Of a DNA stretch of 64,000 nucleotides, positions 26,883 to 34,899 are shown piece by piece. Within the stretch, counting starts at the first letter, position 1. Each line of letters begins with the position of its first letter. Origin of the DNA: Roseovarius tolerans (GTDB lineage: Bacteria > Pseudomonadota > Alphaproteobacteria > Rhodobacterales > Rhodobacteraceae); the NCBI RefSeq assembly GCF_900109855.1, contig NZ_FOBO01000005.1, forward strand, positions 62,001 to 126,000. The letters are read 5' to 3'. Both the position numbers and the translations under genes were made by a program. The notes under the pieces were generated by a model. The model had not been told where the DNA came from. It saw nothing but the letters and a program-made list of their open reading frames with translations, and did no database searches.

Positions 26883-28090
26883 GCCGCCGCCTCCGCCCGC
26901 CGCCAGTGCGGGAACGGATCGGGCAGATCCGCGCCAACCTCATCCTGCATCAGCGCGGCGTCCAACCTGCCACGCAGCGCGGCCCAGTCGATGCCCGCCC
27001 CGATAAAGACGATCTCCTGCCGCCGGTCGCCCCAGGGCTCCTGCCAATGCGCCCGCAGATATGCCTGCGCCTCTACGTGATCCGGCCAGCGCTCGCGCGG
27101 CACCGCCGCCCACCATGTGCCCAAGGGCGTCACGCTCGACAGGCTCCCCGCCAGCGAGAATTCCGCCACCCAATCGGGCCGCGTGGCGATCCAGAAATGC
27201 CCCTTGGCCCGGATCACGCCGGGCAGGGGGCCGTTCAGCACGTCATGGATCGCCTGCGGATGAAACGGCGCGCGCGCCCGGTAGGTATAAGAGGCGACAC
27301 CGTATTCCTCGGTCTCGGGCACGTGATCCGCGAACCCGTATAGCTCTTTCGCCCACATCGGATGCTCATGCGCCTTGTCGAAATCGAAAAGGCCCGTGGC
27401 AAGGATCGCATCCGCGCCGACGGCCCCATGATCGGTCTCGATCACCCGCGCATCGGCATTCAGGCTGCGGATGATCTTGCGCGCCGCGTCGCGCTGATGC
27501 GGGGCGGCGTCGCTCACCTTGTTGAGGATCACCACATCGGCAAACTCGATCTGATCGGTCAGCAGATGCACCAGCGTGCGCTCATCCGCCTCGCCCCCCG
27601 GTCCGACCAGGCTCTCGCCCCGGTCGCGCAGGAAATCGTGGCTGGAAAAATCGCGCAACAGGTTCACCGCATCGACCACCGTCACCATCGTATCGAGCCG
27701 CGCCACATCCGCCAGGCTCTCGCCCGCCTCGTCACGAAACTCGAAGGTGGCGGCAACGGGCAGCGGCTCGGAAATGCCGGTCGATTCGATCAGCAGATAG
27801 TCGAACCGCCCCTCCCCCGCGAGGCGGCGCACCTCGGCCAGCAGATCGTCGCGCAGCGTGCAGCAGATGCAGCCATTCGACATCTCGACCAGCGTCTCGT
27901 CGGTGCGGCTCAACTCGGTCTCGGCACGCACCAGATCGGCGTCTATATTCACCTCGGACATGTCATTGACGATCACCGCCACGCGGCGGCCCTCGCGGTT
28001 GTTCAGTACACGGTTGAGCAGCGTCGTCTTGCCGGCCCCGAGAAAACCGGACAGGACGGTGACGGGGAGGCGTGGATCGGTTTCGGTCAT
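26879..28090 (-). CDS. COG0523 metallochaperone GTPase (ZigA/CobW family)
   Basis: 403 residues. The P-loop GFLGAGKTT is at 15-23, the metal motif NGCICC near 73-78 gives the C-x-C-C site, and NKVSD near 191 is the guanine motif. A CobW_C domain with [12 protein letters not shown] ends the protein. These GTPases hand zinc to client enzymes under zinc limitation. The palindrome at 28114-28128 is Zur-like, supporting zinc control. It is the first gene of a three-gene coupled operon. Confidence 0.88.
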   Translation of the reverse strand: MTETDPRLPVTVLSGFLGAGKTTLLNRVLNNREGRRVAVIVNDMSEVNIDADLVRAETELSRTDETLVEMSNGCICCTLRDDLLAEVRRLAGEGRFDYLLIESTGISEPLPVAATFEFRDEAGESLADVARLDTMVTVVDAVNLLRDFSSHDFLRDRGESLVGPGGEADERTLVHLLTDQIEFADVVILNKVSDAAPHQRDAARKIIRSLNADARVIETDHGAVGADAILATGLFDFDKAHEHPMWAKELYGFADHVPETEEYGVASYTYRARAPFHPQAIHDVLNGPLPGVIRAKGHFWIATRPDWVAEFSLAGSLSSVTPLGTWWAAVPRERWPDHVEAQAYLRAHWQEPWGDRRQEIVFIGAGIDWAALRGRLDAALMQDEVGADLPDPFPHWRRAEAAA

Positions 28091-28113
28091 GGGGCACCTC
28101 GTGGTTGAATTAG

Positions 28114-28128
28114 TGTAATGTTATTACA
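28114..28128. promoter_or_regulatory. Zur-like palindrome in front of the COG0523 operon
   Basis: TGTAAT (28114-28119), GTT, ATTACA (28123-28128): perfect 6-bp arms, 24 nt before the start codon. It resembles Zur boxes of proteobacteria but is shorter than the alphaproteobacterial consensus, so the regulator is inferred. Confidence 0.5.
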
Positions 28129-28217
28129 TCTCACATAAAGAGCGTCAAATCGAAATCTCCCGCGCCCGCTCGACTTTTCACGCGGGCCATGACACATCGG
28201 CGCAGGCCGAACAGCAG

Positions 28218-29033
28218 ATGAGAGACCCCGCCGCCATGCCCTGCACCCCCGTCACCGTGCCCGGCCATTTCGGCGAATGGATTCAAGGTCGACTTGGCCC
28301 CGATGGCCCGGTCGCGTTGATCACGCTGGCCTGCCCGGCCTTGTCGGCGCGCGCACCGGGGACGGGCATTCGCCTGCCCGCGCTGTTTGACGCCGCGCGC
28401 CTCGATGCCTTCGCCGCCGCGCTCGGCCTCAATAGCCCCGACTGGCCCGCGCTCGACTGTGATATGCCGCTTGGCGCCGGGGCAGGGGCCTCCACCGCCT
28501 GTCTCGTGGCCTCGGCCCGCGCGCTGGGCCATTGCGGCCCGCGCGATGCCTTGGCCCGCGCCTGCCTTGGCGTCGAAGGCGCAAGCGATCCCTTGATGCA
28601 TGCCCATCCCGACCGCCTGCTCTGGGCCTCGCGCCGGGCCGAGGTGCTGCGCGATTTGCCAAGCCTTCCCGAGGCCGAGATCGTCGGTGGGCTCTGGGGG
28701 GATACCGAGCGCACCGATCCTTGCGATGAGAATTTTCCCGACATCTCCGATCTGGTGGCGTTCTGGTCCGGGGCCGCCGCGCGCGGTGACCTCGCGGCCC
28801 TCGCGGGTATCGCCACCGAATCCGCTCGCCGCTCAACCGCGCATCGCGGCCCTGCCGATCCGATGCCCGATCTGGCGCGCGATCTGGGCGCTTTGGGATA
28901 TGCCCGCGCCCATACCGGCCCCGCCCGCGCGCTGATCTTTGCCCCCGGCAAGGTGCCCAATGGGGCCGGGGCCGGGCTGCAAGAGGCCGGGCTGCGCGAC
29001 GTCCTGCGCTTTCGCACCGGGGGTGCTGCATGA
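28218..29033 (+). CDS. bluE: L-threonine kinase of cobalamin synthesis (PduX/BluE, GHMP kinase)
   Basis: 271 residues of the GHMP family: substrate motif TVPGHFGEWIQG near residue 13, the ATP loop MPLGAGAGASTA near residue 83, and a C-terminal KVPNGAGAGLQ. PduX/BluE makes L-threonine-O-3-phosphate for the aminopropanol arm. The next two genes use the product, which supports the call. The ATG at 28218 was taken; MPCTPV at 28236 is an alternative. The end overlaps cobD as ATGA. Confidence 0.8.
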   Translation: MRDPAAMPCTPVTVPGHFGEWIQGRLGPDGPVALITLACPALSARAPGTGIRLPALFDAARLDAFAAALGLNSPDWPALDCDMPLGAGAGASTACLVASARALGHCGPRDALARACLGVEGASDPLMHAHPDRLLWASRRAEVLRDLPSLPEAEIVGGLWGDTERTDPCDENFPDISDLVAFWSGAAARGDLAALAGIATESARRSTAHRGPADPMPDLARDLGALGYARAHTGPARALIFAPGKVPNGAGAGLQEAGLRDVLRFRTGGAA

Positions 29034-29968
29034 GTTTCGCGGCGATGATGCTGGCGGGCCTCGCGCTTGATCTCCTGCTCGGCTGGCCGGATCGCCTCTA
29101 CGCAAAGATTGGCCACCCGGTGACATGGCTCGGCCGCCTGATCGCGGCGCTCGAAGGACGGTTCAACAGCGGCACGCACTCCATACGCTTGCGTATAGGC
29201 GCACTCACCACGCTGATCACCATTGCCGCCGCCACGCTTCCGGCGCTGACGCTGCAGGCGATGCTCCCCGATGGCCCGCTCGGCTGGCTGATCGGCGGGA
29301 TGCTGGCCTGGCCGCTGATCGCACTGCGCTCGATGCACGATCATGTCGCCGCCGTCGCTGCGCCGCTTGTCAGCGGTGATCTTGATGCCGCGCGTCGCGC
29401 CGTGGCGATGATCGTGGGGCGTGACCCGGCCACGCTCGACACCGCAGGCGTCGCCCGCGCAGGCATCGAAAGCCTTGCCGAGAATACCGGCGACGGTATT
29501 CTCGCCCCGGTCTTCTGGGGCGTGGTCGCAGGCCTGCCGGGCATCGCCGCCTACAAGGCGATCAACACGCTCGATTCGATGATCGGCCACCGCAATGACC
29601 GCTACGAGGCGTTCGGCAAACTCGCCGCCCGGCTCGACGATCTGGCCAACCTGATCCCGGCGCGGCTGACCGGGCTGCTCTTTGCCCTCGCCACCCCGCG
29701 CCATACCCTGCGCACGCTGCGCATCATGACCCGCGACGCCCGCCACCACCGCTCGCCCAATGCCGGCTGGCCCGAGGCCGCGATGGCGGGCGCGCTCGGC
29801 ATCCGCCTTTCAGGGCCGCGCACCTATGGCACCCATGTCAGCAATGAGCCATGGCTCAACCCCGGCGCGCCCGACCCGCAGGCGGATGATCTGCGCCGCG
29901 CGCTGTCGCTCTATGCCCGCGCCATGACGCTCATGGTGCTTGCGCTTCTGGGGCTTTGGCTGGTCTAA
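29030..29968 (+). CDS. cobD: Adenosylcobinamide-phosphate synthase CobD (CbiB)
   Basis: 312 residues with several membrane segments. Conserved motifs include LGWPDRLYAKIGHPVTWLGRLI at the start, AGIESLAENTGDGILAPVFW and DSMIGHRNDRYEAFGKLAARLDD. The enzyme joins (R)-1-aminopropanol phosphate to adenosylcobyric acid in the inner membrane. The ATG overlaps the stop of the kinase gene by 4 nt. Confidence 0.9.
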   Translation: MSFAAMMLAGLALDLLLGWPDRLYAKIGHPVTWLGRLIAALEGRFNSGTHSIRLRIGALTTLITIAAATLPALTLQAMLPDGPLGWLIGGMLAWPLIALRSMHDHVAAVAAPLVSGDLDAARRAVAMIVGRDPATLDTAGVARAGIESLAENTGDGILAPVFWGVVAGLPGIAAYKAINTLDSMIGHRNDRYEAFGKLAARLDDLANLIPARLTGLLFALATPRHTLRTLRIMTRDARHHRSPNAGWPEAAMAGALGIRLSGPRTYGTHVSNEPWLNPGAPDPQADDLRRALSLYARAMTLMVLALLGLWLV

Positions 29969-29974
29969 GGCGGC

Positions 29975-30952
29975 ATGGACACCACCCCTCGCGATCACGG
30001 CGGCAATCTCGATGCCGCGATGCACCGGTTCGGCGGTGACAGGGCGCAATGGATCGACCTGTCGACGGGCATCAACCCCATGCCCTACCCCATGCCGCCG
30101 CTGTCCCGGCACGCCATTGCCGACCTGCCCACCACCTCCGACATGACCGCGCTGCGAGAGGCCGCCGCCGCCTGCTATGGCACCCGGGCCCATGTCACCC
30201 CTTTGGCGGGTGCGCAGGCGGTCATTCAGGCGGTGCCGCATCTGGCCGCGCCGGGCCGCGCGCGGGTGCTGTCGCCCACCTATAACGAGCATGCCGCCGC
30301 CCTGCGCGCCCGGGGCTGGACGGTCGAGGATCTGCCACAGCTTGACGCGCTCGCCGGGGCCGACTGCGCCATTGTCGTGAACCCCAACAACCCCGACGGT
30401 GCGCGCCACGATCCCGACCGCCTTGCCGCCCTCGCGGCGCAGGTCGGGCTGCTCGTGGTGGACGAAAGCTTTGCCGATCCCGCGCCCGACCTGTCGCTCG
30501 CCCCGCGCCTGCATGCGGGGCCGCAGAATATCCTCGTCCTGCGCTCCTTCGGCAAGTTCTACGGGCTCGCCGGGCTGCGCCTCGGCTTTGCGCTCTCATC
30601 GCCCGGGATCGCCCGCACCCTCGCCGACATGGCCGGGCCATGGCCGGTCTCGGGCCCCGCGATCGAGGTGGCGCTGCGGGCGCTCTCCGACAGCGCGTGG
30701 CAGTCTCAGACGACCGCACGCCTCAGCCGCGACGCCGCCCGGCTCGATGCGCTTGGCCTCCGCGCGGGCTGGTCGCTGGTGGGGGGCACGCCGCTCTTTC
30801 GCACCTATGCCACGCCCGATGCGGTGGCCGCGCAGGAGCATCTCGCGCGCCACCAGATCTGGTCGCGCATCTTCCCCTATTCGCGCACCTGGCTCCGCCT
30901 CGGCCTTGCGGGGAGCGAGGCGGAGTGGGCGCGGCTCGAGACGGCGCTGTGA
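29975..30952 (+). CDS. cobC: L-threonine-O-3-phosphate decarboxylase CobC
   Basis: 325 residues of class I/II PLP aminotransferase fold. The start DHGGNLDAAMHRFGG is typical of the CobC family, VNPNNPDG is the PLP-phosphate region, and the Schiff-base lysine is in RSFGKFYGLAGLRLG. It decarboxylates threonine phosphate to aminopropanol phosphate. It starts 6 nt after cobD. Confidence 0.9.
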   Translation: MDTTPRDHGGNLDAAMHRFGGDRAQWIDLSTGINPMPYPMPPLSRHAIADLPTTSDMTALREAAAACYGTRAHVTPLAGAQAVIQAVPHLAAPGRARVLSPTYNEHAAALRARGWTVEDLPQLDALAGADCAIVVNPNNPDGARHDPDRLAALAAQVGLLVVDESFADPAPDLSLAPRLHAGPQNILVLRSFGKFYGLAGLRLGFALSSPGIARTLADMAGPWPVSGPAIEVALRALSDSAWQSQTTARLSRDAARLDALGLRAGWSLVGGTPLFRTYATPDAVAAQEHLARHQIWSRIFPYSRTWLRLGLAGSEAEWARLETAL

Positions 30953-31003
30953 GGGTCGATTTTGGCCTGTTGCTGCCATTGGATCAAAGCACCCGCGCGA
31001 TAC

Positions 31004-31160
31004 GCGGTCGAAGACCGCCGCGCATCGCCGGGCCGCCCCCCGGCACGGCGATTTGGCTGCAATCTGCTCTGCGTTCAGATGTTTTTCGGGCTTTGCTGAT
31101 ATAAAGCGCTACAAAACTGACGTCGGATCGCCGCACCGCGGCCCGTCGATGCGCGGCTTA
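31004..31160 (+). repeat. Dispersed intergenic repeat, copy B
   Basis: Lies between the converging ends of cobC and the BKACE gene. It shares blocks with copy A: 15 nt at 31024-31038, 17 nt at 31041-31057, ATAAAG at 31101-31106 and 25 nt at 31126-31150. A perfect 6-bp hairpin (31004-31018) precedes it. No ORF is carried. Spacing from the 17-nt block to ATAAAG is 60 nt in both copies. Confidence 0.75.
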
Positions 31161-31196
31161 GTCCAACGCCTGCTCAAGACCTTAACCCATCCACCC

Positions 31197-31961
31197 CTAT
31201 CCCCGCTCGCACACCTCCACCACCGCCCGGACCCGCTGGGCATTGTCGCGCGCCACCTGCCCATCCGCGTGCCACAGGCTGTTCTCGAACCCGACCCGCA
31301 GCTTTCCGCCCGCCGCATGCGCGGCACGCAGACAGTCGGTTTCAGCCCGGCCAAAGGCACAGAGCGCCCAGTCGGCGGGTGCCTCCCGCGCCGCCAGCCG
31401 GTTTAGGAACGGCCCAAGATCACGCGCATCGCTTTCCTGCCCGTCGCTGTAACGCCCCAGCACGAAGATCAATTGCAGCCCTTCCGCCGCGCGCAGACCG
31501 TCCGGCACCAGCCGCGCCAGCAGATCGAAATCCGCAGCCTTGTAGAGGATATGCTGCACCGCGATGCCGCGCTCGGCGCAGGCGGCGTAGAACCCCGGCG
31601 CCTCCGGCTCCTCGGCCGCCATCTCGCGCAACGCGACCGACACCAGATCGGCCCCCGAGCCAAGCGCCACCGCGCGCTGCGCGGGTGGCGCATAGGCCCC
31701 CGCCGCCTCGGTCGTAACCTGCACTGCCATCTCCGGCACCGCGCGGCGCAGTTCCTCCAGCGCCTCGCGATAGGCCCCGGCATCCAGCAGATGCCGCCCC
31801 TCTGCGTCCCGCAGATGCAGGTGCAGCCCATCCGCCCCCGCCTCAAAACACGCGCACGCGGTCTCAACGATCTCGGGCAGGGTCATGGGCAGCGCGGGGT
31901 GATCGGCCTTGCCGCGACGCGCCCCGTTGGGCGCGACCATCAGCTGGGGCAGCGCCCTCAT
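31197..31961 (-). CDS. BKACE family beta-keto acid cleavage enzyme (DUF849)
   Basis: 254 residues of the beta-keto acid cleavage enzyme family (3-keto-5-aminohexanoate cleavage protein): APNGARRGKADHPALP, the metal site DGLHLHLRD with His-x-His, and an ENSLWHADGQVARDNAQRV end. These enzymes condense a beta-keto acid with acetyl-CoA using zinc. The substrate varies and cannot be read here. The ATG overlaps the stop of the aminotransferase (ATGA), so the pair likely acts on one amine-derived substrate. Confidence 0.84.
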   Translation of the reverse strand: MRALPQLMVAPNGARRGKADHPALPMTLPEIVETACACFEAGADGLHLHLRDAEGRHLLDAGAYREALEELRRAVPEMAVQVTTEAAGAYAPPAQRAVALGSGADLVSVALREMAAEEPEAPGFYAACAERGIAVQHILYKAADFDLLARLVPDGLRAAEGLQLIFVLGRYSDGQESDARDLGPFLNRLAAREAPADWALCAFGRAETDCLRAAHAAGGKLRVGFENSLWHADGQVARDNAQRVRAVVEVCERG

Positions 31962-33280
31962 GCCAGCGCCACATCAAGCGCGGTGGCCAGCTTGTCGACC
32001 AACTCGCCCACCTGATCCTCGGTCAGAATGAACGGCGGCGCGAGCAGCACGTGATCGCCCTGCCGCCCGTCAATCGTGCCGCCCATCGGGTAACAGATCA
32101 GCCCCGCGTCGAACGCCGCGGCCTTGATCCGCTTGTTGATCCCGCGCGCCGGATCAAAGGGCGTCTTGCTTTCGCGATCCTCGACCAGTTCCAGCCCGCG
32201 AAACATGCCACGCCCGCGAATGTCGCCGATATGCGGATGCTGGCCAAACCGCGCTATGAGCGCCTCGCCCAGCACCTCACCCATCCGCGCCGCGCGCTCG
32301 GTCATCCCGCCATCCGTCAGCTTGCTCACCACCACATCGGCGGCGGCACAGGCGATGGGATGGCCGATATAGGTATGGCCATGCTGGAAAAACCCCGATC
32401 CGCCCTCGATCGCGGCATAAATCTCCCCCGAGCACAGCATCGCTCCAATCGGCTGATAGCCCGCGCCCAGCCCCTTGGCGATGGTCACGATATCGGGGCG
32501 CACATCGTCCCCCTCGCAGGCGAAAAGCGTGCCGGTCCGCCCCATCCCGCACATCACCTCGTCGAGGATCAGCAGGATGCCATGCCGGTCGCAAATCTCG
32601 CGGATGCGCCGGAAATATCCCGGCACGGACGGTACCGCCCCCAGCGTCGCGCCCACCACCGGCTCGGCCACGAAGCCGATCACGTTCTCCGGTCCGACGC
32701 GGTTCAATTCCGCCTCAAGCTCATCGGCCACGCGCAGGCCATAGGCCTCCGGGGTCTCCTCTGCGTGCCGCCCGCGATATTCATAACAGGGCGCGATATG
32801 CGAGGTCTCGACCATCAGCGGCGCAAACGGCTCGCGCCGCCAGGCATTGCCGCCGGTGCCAAGCGCCCCCAGCGTGTTGCCGTGATAGCTCTGCCGCCGG
32901 GCAATGAACCGGGTGCGCGACGGCTCGCCCTTTTCCAGGAAATACTGCCGCGCGAGTTTCAGCGCCGCCTCCACCGCCTCGGACCCGCCCGAGACAAAAT
33001 AGACCCGCTCGATCCCTTTGGGCGCATGGGCGATCAGCCGGTCGGCCAGCCGCTCTGCAGGCTCCGACGTGAAAAACCCGGTATGCGCAAAGGCGATTCG
33101 GTCGGCCTGATCCTTGATCGCCTGCGTCACGTCCGGGTCGGAATGCCCGAGGCACGACACCGCCGCGCCGCCCGAGCCGTCGAGATATCTCTTGCCGGTC
33201 TCGTCGATGATATAGGCCCCCTCGCCGCGTGCCGCGCGGGGCGGGCGGGCCTTGGTGTGGCGGGGAAAGACATGGGTCAT
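31958..33280 (-). CDS. Class III aminotransferase
   Basis: 440 residues. PLP-enzyme motifs include VSGGSEAVEAALKLARQYF and the LILDEVMCGMGRTGTLFACE region with catalytic Asp; the Schiff-base lysine is in VTIAKGLGAGYQPIGA. The ATG at 33280 is chosen; a longer in-frame start overlaps the regulatory region. Omega-amino acid or diamine substrates are common in this group, and coupling to BKACE suggests catabolism of an amino-acid-like compound. Confidence 0.87.
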   Translation of the reverse strand: MTHVFPRHTKARPPRAARGEGAYIIDETGKRYLDGSGGAAVSCLGHSDPDVTQAIKDQADRIAFAHTGFFTSEPAERLADRLIAHAPKGIERVYFVSGGSEAVEAALKLARQYFLEKGEPSRTRFIARRQSYHGNTLGALGTGGNAWRREPFAPLMVETSHIAPCYEYRGRHAEETPEAYGLRVADELEAELNRVGPENVIGFVAEPVVGATLGAVPSVPGYFRRIREICDRHGILLILDEVMCGMGRTGTLFACEGDDVRPDIVTIAKGLGAGYQPIGAMLCSGEIYAAIEGGSGFFQHGHTYIGHPIACAAADVVVSKLTDGGMTERAARMGEVLGEALIARFGQHPHIGDIRGRGMFRGLELVEDRESKTPFDPARGINKRIKAAAFDAGLICYPMGGTIDGRQGDHVLLAPPFILTEDQVGELVDKLATALDVALA

Positions 33281-33307
33281 GGCGCGTATCCTTGCTGTTC
33301 GCGTCAC

Positions 33308-33364
33308 TGAAACAAATGAATCACCTGTTGACAATACGTGAAACAGATGGAACCAATTGTTTCA
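33308..33364. promoter_or_regulatory. Three TGAAAC-type operator-like sites between aminotransferase and rpiR
   Basis: TGAAACAAATG at 33308-33318 and TGAAACAGATG at 33339-33349 are direct copies, and the inverted copy lies at 33354-33364; the last two form a 7-bp inverted repeat (TGAAACA and TGTTTCA). A TTGACA at 33328-33333 could be a -35. The divergent genes suggest RpiR binding, which is inferred. Confidence 0.5.
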
Positions 33365-33390
33365 AAAATACAACGTCAGGGAGTGCCCGT

Positions 33391-34140
33391 TTGAACGCCT
33401 CGTTCGAACACAGACTGTCGAAAAATTTCGACGGCCTCAGCGACAAGCTGCGGCAGGCCGGGGAATATGTGGCGGCGCACCCTGTCGACACCGCGACCCG
33501 GTCCTTGCGCGCCGTGGCGCACGAAAGCGGACTGGCCCCGGCCACGTTTTCGCGGCTTGCGCGCGCCATCGGCTATCAGAGCTTCGAGGATCTGCGCGAG
33601 GCGATGCGCGAAAAGATCGGCCAGCGCGTCAACAGTTTCGCCGAACGCGCAGAGCGGCTCCAGAACGCCCATGAGGCGGGCGAGAGCGGCTTTTTCGAGG
33701 CCCATGTCGGGGCCTGCCAGAACAACCTCCAGACCCTTTTGCGCGACATGGATCAGGACCTGCTCGAACGCGCGGTCGATCACCTGCAAGCGGCGCGCAA
33801 CGTGCTTTTGCTGGGCGCGCTCGGCTCGACGGGGGTGGTGGAATACCTCGCCTACATGGCGCATTTCTGCACCGGAAACTGGTCCATGGCAAGCCGCATG
33901 GGCGCGTCGCTCGGTGCCGGGCTCGCCGATCTCGATGCGCGCGACGCGCTCATCGTCGTCACCAAGCCGCCGTTTTCCACCCGCTCCATCGAGGCCGCGC
34001 AAATGGCCGCCGGGCAGGGGGCCTATGTGGTGGTATGTAAACGCCGCGCGCCAAAGCCGTTTGAAAAACGGCTTCCCAAGCGCTTTCCAAAGCGCTTGGG
34101 AGCATCCCGTCAGCCGGGCAGCTTGGTCTTGCGCAGGTAG
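33391..34140 (+). pseudogene. MurR/RpiR family regulator, C-terminally truncated
   Basis: 249 codons. Residues 1-80 are the RpiR helix-turn-helix (SLRAVAHESGLAPATFSRLARAIGYQSFEDLREAMREKIG). The SIS domain begins about 120 with LLLGALGSTGVVEYLAYMA and continues to STRSIEAAQMAAGQGAYVVV near residue 215, then runs into CKRRAPKPFEKRLPKRF and a run-off tail coded by two terminator-like hairpins. Family members are about 280-290 residues, so the last part of the SIS fold is missing. Start TTG 33391 has AGGGAG 7 nt upstream. DNA binding may survive, ligand response probably not. Confidence 0.75.
34054..34101. terminator. Tandem hairpins at the truncated regulator / peroxiredoxin junction
   Basis: First hairpin: 9-bp stem with 3-nt loop at 34054-34074. 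Second: 13-bp perfect stem with only 2 nt between arms at 34074-34101. They lie inside the run-off end of the regulator and just past the peroxiredoxin stop at 34110, so they could end that minus-strand transcript. No T-run is present. Confidence 0.5.
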
Positions 34141-34763
34141 GGCAACACCGCGTCATAAGCGCCGAATTTCGCCGTCGCATCCTCGTCGCTGACGCTTGGC
34201 GGGATGATCACGTCCTGCCCCACGGTCCAGTCGGCGGGCGTAGCCACGCCATGCCCCGCCGTGGTCTGCAGCGCATCGAGCGCGCGCAGCACCTCGCCGA
34301 AATTGCGCCCCACCGTCATCGGGTAGGTCATGATCAGCTTGACCTGCCGGTCCGGTCCGATGATGAACACTGACCGCACCGTCGCGCTGTCCGCCGGCGT
34401 GCGCCCGTCGGGCAGATAGGCCTCGGCAGGCAGCATGTCGAAGGCCTTGGACAGTTCCAGCCCCTCATCGGCGACGATCGGGAACCGCGGTGCGGCCCCG
34501 CCGACCGTCTCGATATCGGCCTTCCATTTCACGTGATCCTCGACCCCGTCGACCGACACGCCCAGCACCTTGCAGCCGCGTTTTTCCCATTCCTCGGCCA
34601 GCCGCGCGACCGCGCCGAATTCGGTGGTGCAGACCGGGGTGAAATCCTTGGGATGCGAAAACAGGATGGCCCAGCCGTCGCCCACCCAGTCATGCAGCGA
34701 AATCTCTCCCAGATCGGTGGTCACGGTCAGATCGGGGATCGTGTCATTGATGCGCAGGCCCAT
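34110..34763 (-). CDS. Peroxiredoxin, 1-Cys/Prx6 type
   Basis: 217 residues. Cys45 in FTPVCTTEFG is the peroxidatic Cys, and the long C-terminal domain (VIIPPSVSDEDATAKFGAYDAVLPYLRKTKLPG) marks the Prx6 group. AAGGAGG lies 7 nt before the ATG at 34763; a longer start at 34808 was rejected. It overlaps the convergent truncated regulator by 31 nt. It is distinct from the peroxiredoxin at 10672, which has an N-terminal extension. Confidence 0.9.
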   Translation of the reverse strand: MGLRINDTIPDLTVTTDLGEISLHDWVGDGWAILFSHPKDFTPVCTTEFGAVARLAEEWEKRGCKVLGVSVDGVEDHVKWKADIETVGGAAPRFPIVADEGLELSKAFDMLPAEAYLPDGRTPADSATVRSVFIIGPDRQVKLIMTYPMTVGRNFGEVLRALDALQTTAGHGVATPADWTVGQDVIIPPSVSDEDATAKFGAYDAVLPYLRKTKLPG

Positions 34764-34899
34764 TTTCAGCCTCCTTCTTGATGCGGTGGTTCCGAGAGCA
34801 TAGGTCATTTGATCAAATCACCCCGGGCAGTCGCTTTCCCGCCTTGCGGGCCGCCCGGCACGCTGACACAGTATCGCCAGATTCACGGAGGTCAATCAG

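Noticed and set aside
28129-28217. A cobalamin riboswitch before the threonine kinase gene
   Set aside because: The B12-box sequence and the needed long folded leader are not present in the 89-nt interval.
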